A stretch of 5,218 nucleotides of DNA from Thermoleophilia bacterium. GTDB lineage: Bacteria > Actinomycetota > Thermoleophilia > Gaiellales > Gaiellaceae. The notes under the pieces are model-generated. The model had not been told where the DNA came from. It searched no databases and saw nothing but the letters and a program-made list of their open reading frames with translations. The position numbers and the translations under genes are program-made. This document shows positions 1-5,218 of this stretch, in pieces; within the stretch, counting starts at the first letter, position 1, and every line of letters begins with the position of its first letter. The DNA is taken from contig JACVRU010000117.1 of assembly GCA_014534295.1 (NCBI GenBank), positions 1-5,218 of the forward strand, in the 5' to 3' direction.

Positions 1-1
1 C

Positions 2-859
<858 letters not shown>

Positions 860-868
860 GCCTCCACT

Positions 869-1837
869 CTACGCCAGGCGCTCCCGCAGGCGGGGGTCGA
901 GCGCAGCCTGCACGAGGTCGACGATCAGGTTCGCGAGCACGATCGCGAGCGTGAGCACGACCGTGAGGCCGAGCACGAGCGGATAGTCGCGCGCAAGCAC
1001 GGCGGCCACGTAGTAGCGGCCGATGCCGGGGATCGCGAACACGTACTCGACGATGAACGAGCCGGTGACGAGATAGCCGAGGAGCGGGCCGAGCGCCGTC
1101 ACGAGCGGCCCGACCGCGTTGCGGAGGACATGGACGCTCACCACGCGAGGGCGGCGCAGTCCCTTGGCGCGGGCGGCGACGACGTACTCCCGCCCCAGCG
1201 TCTCGAGCAGACCGGCCCGCAGGAGCCGGGCGCAGTAGGCGGCGGGGACGAGCCCGAGGACGAAGCTCGGCAGGAGCTTCGAGCGCCAGCCGTCCCAGCC
1301 GCTGGTCGGGAACAGCCCGAGGCGCACCGCGAAGAGGTCGATCGCCAATGCGCCGACGAGGAACGCCGGCAGGGCCGCCGCGAGCGACACGGCCGTCCTC
1401 GAGCCGGCGTCCAGCGCGCCGCCGGCCCGCAGGCCGGAGACGAGCCCGAGCGCGCCGCCGAGTACGAGCGCCCAGGCGAGCGCCAGCAGGCCGAGCTCGG
1501 CGGAGATCGGCCCCTGGTCCCGGATCACGGAGTTGACGGTCCGGGCCCGGAAGCTGTGGGTCGGCCCGAAGTCGAACGTGGCGACCGAGCCCAGGTAGTC
1601 GACGTACTGCGCGTGCCAGGGACGGTCGAGGCCGAGGCGCCGCCGCATGTTGGCCTCGATCGACTCCGGCTTCGAGTCACCCTTCTTGTACCAGCCCTGG
1701 CTGCCGGACATCCCGAGCAGAGGGGCCGGCCGGAGCGGGTCGCCTCCGATCGCGCGCAGCATCACGAAGAGCAACGTGACCACGAGGAGGAGGACGGGGA
1801 TCGTCCAGAAGATCCGCCGGAGCGCATACGCCGTCAT
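869..1837 (-). CDS. ABC transporter permease, OppB/DppB type (peptide/nickel family)
   Basis: Inner-membrane permease subunit of a binding-protein-dependent importer of the oligopeptide/dipeptide/nickel class; the substrate cannot be told from sequence. The 322 residues are usual for the family. The N-terminus MTAYALRRIFWTIPVLLLVV is the typical start, with TM1 at about 9-29. A periplasmic loop follows, with the family pattern MRRRLGLDRPWHAQY (64-78). Further hydrophobic segments lie at about 112-135, 147-172, 188-208, 240-265 and 287-310. The EAA loop that contacts the ATPase is EYVVAARAKGLRRPRV (217-232), followed by HVLRNA. FIVEYVFAIPGIG (261-273) is also characteristic. No Shine-Dalgarno precedes ATG 1837, but TAGATT lies 7 nt upstream, so the mRNA is probably leaderless. 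The usual partners (DppC-like permease, ATPases, binding protein) are not adjacent: fumarase follows and a regulator diverges upstream. Family assignment is firm; the transported solute is unknown. Confidence 0.92.
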   Translation of the reverse strand: MTAYALRRIFWTIPVLLLVVTLLFVMLRAIGGDPLRPAPLLGMSGSQGWYKKGDSKPESIEANMRRRLGLDRPWHAQYVDYLGSVATFDFGPTHSFRARTVNSVIRDQGPISAELGLLALAWALVLGGALGLVSGLRAGGALDAGSRTAVSLAAALPAFLVGALAIDLFAVRLGLFPTSGWDGWRSKLLPSFVLGLVPAAYCARLLRAGLLETLGREYVVAARAKGLRRPRVVSVHVLRNAVGPLVTALGPLLGYLVTGSFIVEYVFAIPGIGRYYVAAVLARDYPLVLGLTVVLTLAIVLANLIVDLVQAALDPRLRERLA

Positions 1838-1843
1838 AACCAG

Positions 1844-1850
1844 TAATCTA
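1844..1850. promoter_or_regulatory. Shared near-symmetric -10 element for two divergent leaderless genes
   Basis: The 7-mer TAATCTA gives a TAnnnT box on both strands: TAATCT (1844-1849) on plus, 8 nt before the CGNR-gene ATG at 1858, and TAGATT (1850-1845) on minus, 7 nt before the permease ATG at 1837. Both spacings place the transcription start at or next to the ATG, and neither gene has a Shine-Dalgarno. I see no good -35 hexamer on either side, which is common for actinobacterial promoters of this type. Promoter function is inferred. Confidence 0.55.
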
Positions 1851-1857
1851 GCTACTC

Positions 1858-2421
1858 ATGGTTACGTCGTACGCCTACTCGATCGAGGGTGCCGTCCTGC
1901 CCGTGCGGGTGGCCGGCGACGTCGCCCTCGACTTCTGCAACACGCTCGCCGGCTGGGACGAGGACGACCCGAAGGAGTACCTCTCCGGCTACCGCGAGCT
2001 CGTCCTCTGGGCTCGCGAGGCAGGGCTCGTCGACGCAGACCAGGCCGCGCGGCTGGCGGACCGGGAGCCCGGAGCAGTCCTGGCCCGCGCCCGGCGGCTC
2101 CGCGCGGCGCTCCGATCGGCCGTGGTGGGCGACGGCGACTGGGAGCTCGTCGCCGCCGAAGCCGAGCGGGCGGCGGCGTCCGCGCGGTTGACGCCGGCAG
2201 GCTGGAGACTCCCGGAGCGCGACGAGCTGCCGGTGCTGGCGGTCGCCCGGGCCGCCGCCGACTTCCTGCTCTCCGAGCATCCGCCCGTTCGGGCCTGCCC
2301 GGGCCGACAGTGCGGCTGGCTCTTCCTCGATCCCCGGGGCCGCCGGCGCTGGTGCTCGATGGCCACGTGCGGCAACCGCGCCAAGCAGCGCCGGTATGCC
2401 GAGCGACTGCGAGGCGGCTAG
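1858..2421 (+). CDS. ABATE-domain / CGNR zinc-finger protein, putative transcriptional regulator
   Basis: A 187-residue protein of the CGNR zinc-finger family, in which an N-terminal ABATE domain (putative ligand or stress sensing) is joined to a C-terminal zinc finger thought to bind DNA. Seen: the ABATE opening GDVALDFCNTLAGW (20-33) and YRELVLWAREAGLVD (45-59), an Ala/Arg-rich helical middle, then the finger: C147-x4-C152, GWLFLD, RRRWCSMATCGNRAKQRR with C166 and C171 and the name-giving CGNR at 171-174. The Arg/Lys-rich tail fits nucleic-acid contact. ATG 1858 is preferred because it lies 8 nt after a TAATCT box, with no Shine-Dalgarno, implying leaderless translation. It diverges from the permease by 20 bp and shares its promoter region, so the permease and fumarase are the obvious candidate targets (inference). 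The last codon TAG overlaps the stop of the convergent zinc-ribbon gene. Biological role and ligand are unknown. Confidence 0.9.
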   Translation: MVTSYAYSIEGAVLPVRVAGDVALDFCNTLAGWDEDDPKEYLSGYRELVLWAREAGLVDADQAARLADREPGAVLARARRLRAALRSAVVGDGDWELVAAEAERAAASARLTPAGWRLPERDELPVLAVARAAADFLLSEHPPVRACPGRQCGWLFLDPRGRRRWCSMATCGNRAKQRRYAERLRGG

Positions 2422-2603
2422 CGCGCCAGGTCGAGCCGCCGCGGCTCGACGAGCCGCAGCAGGCTCTGCTTCGAGTCCTCGACCGCCGTCCAGCCGAGGT
2501 AGCCGCAGCGCGGGCACTCGCTCTCCTGGACGTGCTGCCACGCGACGTGCTCGAGCCGGTGGGCCTCACCGCAGCGGAGGCAGACGACGTCGAGGTGCGG
2601 CAT
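2418..2603 (-). CDS. Small zinc-ribbon protein, 61 aa, function unknown
   Basis: A 61-residue hydrophilic protein starting MPHLDVVCLRCGEAHRLEH. Two CxxC knuckles, C8/C11 (CLRCG) and C30/C33 (CPRCGYLGW), separated by 18 residues, should bind one zinc or iron ion as a zinc ribbon. The spacing between knuckles is shorter than in rubredoxin, and the rubredoxin core sequence is absent, so I do not call it rubredoxin. The C-terminus is basic (VEPRRLDLAR). The start at ATG 2603 is supported by AAAGGTG (2614-2608) 4 nt upstream. It begins 32 nt after the fprA stop, so it is probably the last gene of the hesB-fprA unit and may assist or regulate that redox system (inference). Its TAG overlaps the stop of the convergent CGNR gene in CTAG. 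No family name can be given from sequence alone. Confidence 0.8.
   Translation of the reverse strand: MPHLDVVCLRCGEAHRLEHVAWQHVQESECPRCGYLGWTAVEDSKQSLLRLVEPRRLDLAR
2430..2450. terminator. 9-bp perfect stem-loop at convergent gene junction, possible bidirectional terminator
   Basis: Arms GTCGAGCCG (2430-2438) and CGGCTCGAC (2442-2450) are perfectly complementary around a 3-nt loop. The hairpin begins 9 nt after the CGNR stop and is read from the other strand inside the last codons of the zinc-ribbon gene. There is no T-run on either side, so it is not a standard intrinsic terminator. A weak or U-less terminator, or a 3'-end stabiliser for the CGNR mRNA, are possibilities. The structure is certain; the function is inferred. 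Confidence 0.4.
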
Positions 2604-2616
2604 GCTGCACCTTTCG

Positions 2617-2633
2617 GCAGAAATGAGCAGAAA
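2617..2633. repeat. Short direct repeat GCAGAAA, two copies 10 bp apart
   Basis: GCAGAAA occurs at 2617-2623 and 2627-2633 in the 32-nt gap between fprA and the zinc-ribbon gene, an AT-richer patch than its surroundings. Read on the minus strand it is TTTCTGC-TCA-TTTCTGC. One helical turn separates the copies, which would suit a small binding site, but two 7-mers can arise by chance. Confidence 0.3.
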
Positions 2634-2635
2634 CC

Positions 2636-4009
2636 TTAGGACTCGGTTGCGGCGGCGAGCAGCTCGTCCCAGGAGCAGAGCTTCACGCGCGGGCGGCCCA
2701 GCGGCTCCCCGCGAGAGCGCTCGAGCGCGTCGATCGCCTCCCACCCGGCGTAGATCACGGGCCGCGCCCCGCGCTCGACGAGCAGGTCGACCAGCGCGTC
2801 GGCCGGCGCGTCCGACCGAGGCAGCTTCCCGGTCCTCGCGTCCTCGAGCAGGAGCTCGACCGTCTCGGTGGCGTCCTTCTTGTTCGTGCCGATCACGCCG
2901 GTGGGACCCCGCTTGATCCAGCCCGCGCAGTAGAGACCGGGGATCGGCTCGCCGGCTTCGTCGAGCACGCGGCCGCCGTCGTTGGGCATCGTGCCCGTGT
3001 CCTCGTCGAAGGGGATGTCGGGCAGCGGGACGCCGTGGTAGCCGACGCTCCGGAAGACGAGGCCACACCCGATCGTCTCCCGCTCGTCCGTGGGGACGGC
3101 GCGCTCGTCGACGAGCCGGTTCCGCACGACCTCCACGGCCTCGACGCGGCCGTCGCCGAGGATCGCGACCGGCGAGACGCAGAAGCGGAGGCGGACGCTC
3201 CTCGGGCTCCCGGCGGGCTCCCGCGCCGCGAACTCGCGCAGGACCTCGAGGTTGCGCCGCGCGTTCGTGTCGCCCTCGAGGCGAGCCTCGCTGACGGGGT
3301 CGAGCTCGAGCTCGGCGAGGTCGACGAGGATGTCGGCGCCGGCGAGCTCCCCCATCTCCTTCAGCTCGGGAGTCGTGAACGCCGCCTGCGCCGGGCCGCG
3401 GCGGGCGAGCATCACGAGCTCCTCCAGGTCCGAGCCGGCGATCGCCTCGATCGAGGCGTCGGTCGCGTCGGTCGACGCGAGTTCCTCCCGGGTCAGCGCG
3501 AGCATGCGCAGGACGTCGAGCGCGACGTTGCCCGCTCCGACGACGGCCACGCGCTCGACCGAGAGGTCGAACTCGAGGTGCTGGTAGTCGGGATGCCCGT
3601 TGTACCAGGCGACCAGCTCGGTTGCCGACCAGGAGCCGGGCAGGTCCTCCCCCGGGATCCCCAGCCGCCGGTCCGTCTGCGCGCCGACCGCGTAGACGAC
3701 CCCGTCGTAGAGCTCGGCGAGGTCGGCCTGCCGGGCGTCGCGGCCGAGCTCGACGTTCCCGAAGAACCGGAAGCCCGGCCGGGCGGCGATCTTCTCGAAG
3801 GCCCGCGAGACCTCCTTCAGCTTCGGGTGGTCGGGCGCGACGCCCAGCCGGACGAGGCCCCAAGGCGTGGGCAGCCGCTCGAGCATGTCCACCTCTGCGG
3901 GCGGGTCGGAGGCCAGCAGCGCGCCGGCGGCGTAGAACCCCGCCGGCCCGGAGCCGACGACGGCGACGCGGAGAGGTCGGTCGCTCAGTGGGAGCAGCCG
4001 GAGCCGCAA
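2636..4009 (-). CDS. fprA: FprA-like ferredoxin/flavodoxin-NADP(+) reductase (adrenodoxin-reductase family)
   Basis: FAD flavoenzyme that moves electrons between NADPH and ferredoxin, in the cytoplasm. It resembles M. tuberculosis FprA (456 aa) along its whole length. Numbered from TTG 4009 (457 aa): FAD Rossmann motif VVGSGPAGFYAA (17-28), PTPWGLVRLGVAPDHP (47-62), FRFFGNVELG (80-89), YDGVVYAVGAQTDRRL (101-116), IPGEDLPGS (118-126), the NADPH Rossmann motif VVGAGNVALDVLRM (156-169), LARRGPAQAAFTT (201-213), and the C-terminal FAD-contact stretch GWIKRGPTGVIGTNKK (363-378). The start is uncertain. There is no ATG or GTG; TTG 4009 has GAGGG 9 nt upstream but overlaps hesB by 25 nt. CTG 3988 would give a family-like N-terminus SDRPLRVAVV (450 aa) and a CTGA overlap with the hesB stop. 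Either way it is translationally coupled to hesB, and it is followed by the zinc-ribbon gene. Confidence 0.93.
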   Translation of the reverse strand: MRLRLLPLSDRPLRVAVVGSGPAGFYAAGALLASDPPAEVDMLERLPTPWGLVRLGVAPDHPKLKEVSRAFEKIAARPGFRFFGNVELGRDARQADLAELYDGVVYAVGAQTDRRLGIPGEDLPGSWSATELVAWYNGHPDYQHLEFDLSVERVAVVGAGNVALDVLRMLALTREELASTDATDASIEAIAGSDLEELVMLARRGPAQAAFTTPELKEMGELAGADILVDLAELELDPVSEARLEGDTNARRNLEVLREFAAREPAGSPRSVRLRFCVSPVAILGDGRVEAVEVVRNRLVDERAVPTDERETIGCGLVFRSVGYHGVPLPDIPFDEDTGTMPNDGGRVLDEAGEPIPGLYCAGWIKRGPTGVIGTNKKDATETVELLLEDARTGKLPRSDAPADALVDLLVERGARPVIYAGWEAIDALERSRGEPLGRPRVKLCSWDELLAAATES

Positions 4010-4392
4010 CCCTGAGCGCCCTCGGGGGCCTCCTCGTCCGGAACCTGGAACGAGTGGCCGCAACCGCACGAGGCGACGGCGTTGGGGTTGTCGATCTTGA
4101 ACCCCGACTCCTGAAGACCGTCGACGAAGTCGACGGTTGCGCCCTGCAGGTACGGCGCGCTGAATGGGTCGACGACGACCCGGACGCCGTGCTGCTCGAA
4201 CTCGTGGTCGCCCTCGACGGCGCCGCGGTCGAACCCGAGCCCGTACTGGAATCCGGAGCAGCCGCCGCCCTGGATGGCGACGCGCAGGACCGCGACGTCC
4301 TCGGACGGCTCCTCCTGCATCAGCTGGAGGATCTTGGACGCCGCGTTGGGCGTCACGGTCAAGACGGTCTCTTGGCGCTCGATCGTTGCCAT
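3985..4392 (-). CDS. HesB/IscA/ErpA-type iron-sulfur cluster carrier with Cys-rich tail
   Basis: A-type Fe-S carrier that accepts clusters from the assembly scaffold and passes them to apo-enzymes in the cytoplasm. The 135 residues contain the family core: VLTVTPNAASKI (10-21), the Cys loop IQGGGCSGFQYGLGF (40-54) with C45, VVVDPFSAPYLQGATVDFVD (72-91), FKIDNPNA, and CGCG with C109 and C111. The 64-residue gap from C45 to C109 matches IscA. After the usual end (SCGCGHSF) comes an unusual tail PDEEAPEGAQGCGSGCSH with C129, C133 and H135. ATG 4392 is chosen because MATIERQETVLTVTP is a family-like N-terminus; TACGAT lies 10 nt upstream, so it may be leaderless. ATG 4428 (147 aa) directly follows GGGGGAGG and is an alternative. 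It overlaps fprA and diverges from nuoA, so complex I clusters are plausible clients (inference). IscA and ErpA cannot be told apart here. Confidence 0.93.
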   Translation of the reverse strand: MATIERQETVLTVTPNAASKILQLMQEEPSEDVAVLRVAIQGGGCSGFQYGLGFDRGAVEGDHEFEQHGVRVVVDPFSAPYLQGATVDFVDGLQESGFKIDNPNAVASCGCGHSFQVPDEEAPEGAQGCGSGCSH

Positions 4393-4402
4393 CGTGCGGA
4401 TG

Positions 4403-4408
4403 ATCGTA
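4403..4408 (-). promoter_or_regulatory. Candidate -10 box for the Fe-S carrier gene
   Basis: TACGAT on the minus strand, 10 nt before ATG 4392, fits the TAnnnT pattern of leaderless promoters and resembles the arrangement at 1844-1850. No -35 match is visible at the usual distance. If it is real, the purine-rich GGGGGAGG further upstream would lie outside the mRNA. Confidence 0.3.
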
Positions 4409-4428
4409 GCAGGGCGACTCGTGGTCAT

Positions 4429-4485
4429 CCTCCCCCGCCCAGGGAGGTCGAAAACCGCCGACTTTGTAACAGCGGATACCTCCTT
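4429..4485 (-). promoter_or_regulatory. Possible competing hairpins in the leader of the Fe-S carrier gene
   Basis: Read on the minus strand there are three complementary blocks: AAGGAGGT (4485-4478), ACCTCCCT (4448-4441) and GGGGGAGG (4436-4429), the last abutting ATG 4428. CCTCC in the middle can pair either upstream (GGAGGT/ACCTCC, 6 bp, 29-nt loop) or downstream (CCTCCC/GGGAGG, 6 bp, 7-nt loop), but not both. The downstream pairing would hide the ribosome-binding stretch. It matters only if transcription starts upstream of about 4485. Pairing is seen; regulation is speculative. Confidence 0.25.
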
Positions 4486-4516
4486 GGTTGAGCCGAATCC
4501 ACCTCTTCTCGTGCCG

Positions 4517-4526
4517 CTCGTACGAG
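4517..4526. repeat. 10-bp perfect palindrome CTCGTACGAG, possible operator
   Basis: A perfect 10-bp palindrome in the hesB-nuoA divergent region, immediately followed by the imperfect dyad ACTT-GGT-AAGT (4527-4537). It lies 6 bp upstream of the candidate nuoA -10 box, where a bound regulator would meet RNA polymerase. An extra CTCGT half-site lies at 4508-4512. No regulator can be named. Confidence 0.35.
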
Positions 4527-4532
4527 ACTTGG

Positions 4533-4538
4533 TAAGTT
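4533..4538 (+). promoter_or_regulatory. Candidate -10 box for the nuoA operon
   Basis: TAAGTT on the plus strand fits TAnnnT and would give a leader of roughly 30 nt before nuoA ATG 4577, containing the AGGAGG ribosome-binding site. No convincing -35 hexamer is present 16-19 bp upstream. It is the best TAnnnT match I found in the region, but support is weak. Confidence 0.3.
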
Positions 4539-4559
4539 GCCGCCTCGGACTGCTGGAAT

Positions 4560-4565
4560 AGGAGG
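4560..4565 (+). promoter_or_regulatory. Ribosome-binding site of nuoA
   Basis: AGGAGG, 11 nt before ATG 4577, is the strongest Shine-Dalgarno in front of a plus-strand gene in this window, and it supports that start. It is complementary to CCTCCT at 4479-4484, so a long nuoA leader could fold back on it. Confidence 0.6.
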
Positions 4566-4576
4566 CGCCGCGGGGG

Positions 4577-4936
4577 ATGCTCGACAACTGGCTGCCCTTC
4601 CTGATCTACGGGTTCTTCGCGCTGGCGATCCCCGCGTCGATGATCGCCTTCTCGTTCGTGTTCGCCACGCGGCCGCGGCGGCGGACGCGCGCCCGCGAGC
4701 TGCCGTTCGAGTCGGGCGTGTCCACCGGCCCGCCTCGGCAGCACAAGTTCACGATCAGCTTCTACCTGACCGCGATGCTGTTCATCGTCTTCGACATCGA
4801 GATCGTCTTCCTCTACCCGCTGGCGACGGTGCTCGGCGAGCTGGGGTGGTTCGCGTTCGTCGAGTTCGTCGTCTTTCTCGCGATCCTCCTGGTCGCGTTC
4901 GCCTACGTCTGGCGCAAGGGCGCCCTCGAGTGGTAG
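4577..4936 (+). CDS. nuoA: NADH-quinone oxidoreductase subunit A (NuoA)
   Basis: Small membrane subunit of respiratory complex I (NDH-1), at the junction between the quinone-binding peripheral arm and the proton-pumping membrane arm. The 119 residues are normal for the family. Three membrane helices are visible at about 5-30, 60-85 and 90-112. The first long loop carries the signature ELPFESG (41-47) with E45, which adapts during quinone-linked coupling. The second helix contains FYLTAMLFIVFDIE (62-75) with D73 and E75, matching E. coli D79 and E81. It ends with the conserved GALEW. The loop after TM1 is strongly basic (RPRRRTRAR, 32-40), fitting a cytoplasmic position. ATG 4577 is set by AGGAGG 11 nt upstream and gives the usual N-terminus. 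It opens the operon: nuoB starts 4 nt after its stop. It diverges from the Fe-S carrier gene. Confidence 0.96.
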   Translation: MLDNWLPFLIYGFFALAIPASMIAFSFVFATRPRRRTRARELPFESGVSTGPPRQHKFTISFYLTAMLFIVFDIEIVFLYPLATVLGELGWFAFVEFVVFLAILLVAFAYVWRKGALEW

Positions 4937-4940
4937 GGCG

Positions 4941-5218
4941 ATGAGGGGGCGCCGCAAGCCCACCCGGCTGCGCGACTTCGGCCTCCAGAGCGAGCGCCTC
5001 CTGTGGCCGACGAAGGGCCCGGGAGCCTTCGAGCAGGAGGTCGGCGTCGACCAGCTCGAGCAGCGGCTCGGGCTGACGACGGTCGAGAAGGCGGTCCGCT
5101 GGGCCCAGGCCAATTCGATCTGGCCGGACACGTTCGGGCTCGCCTGCTGCGCGATCGAGATGATGTCGATCGTCTCGTCGCGCTACGACATCGCCCGCTT
5201 CGGCGCCGAGGTCTTCCG
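4941..5218 (+). CDS. nuoB: NADH-quinone oxidoreductase subunit B (NuoB), 3' end cut by window edge
   Basis: Peripheral-arm subunit of complex I that holds Fe-S cluster N2, the last donor to quinone. The first 92 codons are visible, of about 160-220 in the family. The conserved core starts at TTVEKAVRWAQANSIWPDTFGLACCAIEMM (46-75 overall; key residues C69 and C70, the tandem-cysteine N2 ligands), then RYDIARFGAEVF (81-92). The other two N2 cysteines lie beyond the edge. About 45 basic or charged residues (MRGRRKPTRLRDFG onwards) precede the core, longer than in compact NuoB proteins and similar in length to the E. coli N-terminal arm. ATG 4941 is the first start after nuoA, with a 4-nt gap. 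The Shine-Dalgarno is weak (AGGG, 2 nt before ATG), so translation probably depends on coupling to nuoA. The family's usual operon order continues with nuoC. Confidence 0.95.
   Translation, partial: MRGRRKPTRLRDFGLQSERLLWPTKGPGAFEQEVGVDQLEQRLGLTTVEKAVRWAQANSIWPDTFGLACCAIEMMSIVSSRYDIARFGAEVF

Noticed and set aside
2418..2603. Rubredoxin identity for the 61-aa protein
   Set aside because: The two CxxC knuckles are only 18 residues apart and the aromatic and Pro-rich rubredoxin core is missing.
3035..4015. Plus-strand open frame opposite fprA
   Set aside because: Arg/Asp/Glu/Val-rich shadow of a well-supported gene, with no start signal and no family resemblance.
4428..4471. Possible 15-codon leader peptide starting at CTG after AAGGAGGT and ending in a TGA that overlaps ATG 4428
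   Set aside because: It needs a CTG start and a transcript start upstream of 4485, and the encoded peptide has no telling residues. Too speculative to list as a gene.
4462..4486. GTAACAGCGGATACCTCCTT resembles a condensed 16S rRNA 3' end (anti-Shine-Dalgarno)
   Set aside because: Only short fragments match and no upstream rRNA sequence exists. The likeness is better explained as a CCTCC block in a leader than as an rRNA remnant.
4010..5131. Upstream part of a minus-strand open frame continuous with fprA, apparently giving an 831-aa protein
   Set aside because: The extension crosses hesB in another frame and runs antisense to nuoA and nuoB. Its sequence is low-complexity and charged, and FprA homology begins only near 3988.

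Overview
The window is very GC-rich and gene-dense. Everything in it looks like bacterial chromosomal housekeeping DNA, with no mobile element, tRNA, rRNA or CRISPR. A fumarase close to the mycobacterial type, an FprA-type ferredoxin-NADP reductase, an ABATE/CGNR regulator and apparently leaderless genes behind TAnnnT -10 boxes all point to an actinobacterium. A deep lineage such as Thermoleophilia/Gaiellales is my guess from sequence style, not a demonstrated placement.

Layout, left to right. (1) Positions 1-1837, minus strand: an OppB/DppB-type ABC permease, followed after 9 nt by a class II fumarase that runs off the left edge. (2) Positions 1838-1857: a 20-bp divergent gap with one near-symmetric -10 element that could serve the permease on the minus strand and the CGNR regulator on the plus strand, both apparently leaderless. 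(3) Positions 1858-2421, plus strand: the CGNR zinc-finger regulator. Its stop codon interlocks with the stop of the next gene in a shared CTAG. (4) Positions 2418-4392, minus strand: a probable three-gene unit of HesB/IscA-type Fe-S carrier, FprA-like ferredoxin-NADP reductase, and a 61-residue zinc-ribbon protein. (5) Positions 4393-4576: a divergent intergenic region with a 10-bp palindrome, a candidate nuoA promoter and complementary Shine-Dalgarno/anti-Shine-Dalgarno stretches. (6) Positions 4577-5218, plus strand: nuoA complete and nuoB running off the right edge, the start of a respiratory complex I operon.

The most coherent theme is redox metabolism. An Fe-S cluster carrier and an NADPH/ferredoxin flavoenzyme sit back to back with complex I, whose NuoB subunit carries cluster N2. 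The fumarase belongs to the TCA cycle. I see no clearly novel system. The points most worth checking are the shared symmetric promoter, the Cys/His tail of the Fe-S carrier, the missing ATG/GTG start of fprA, and the small zinc-ribbon gene attached to the redox unit.
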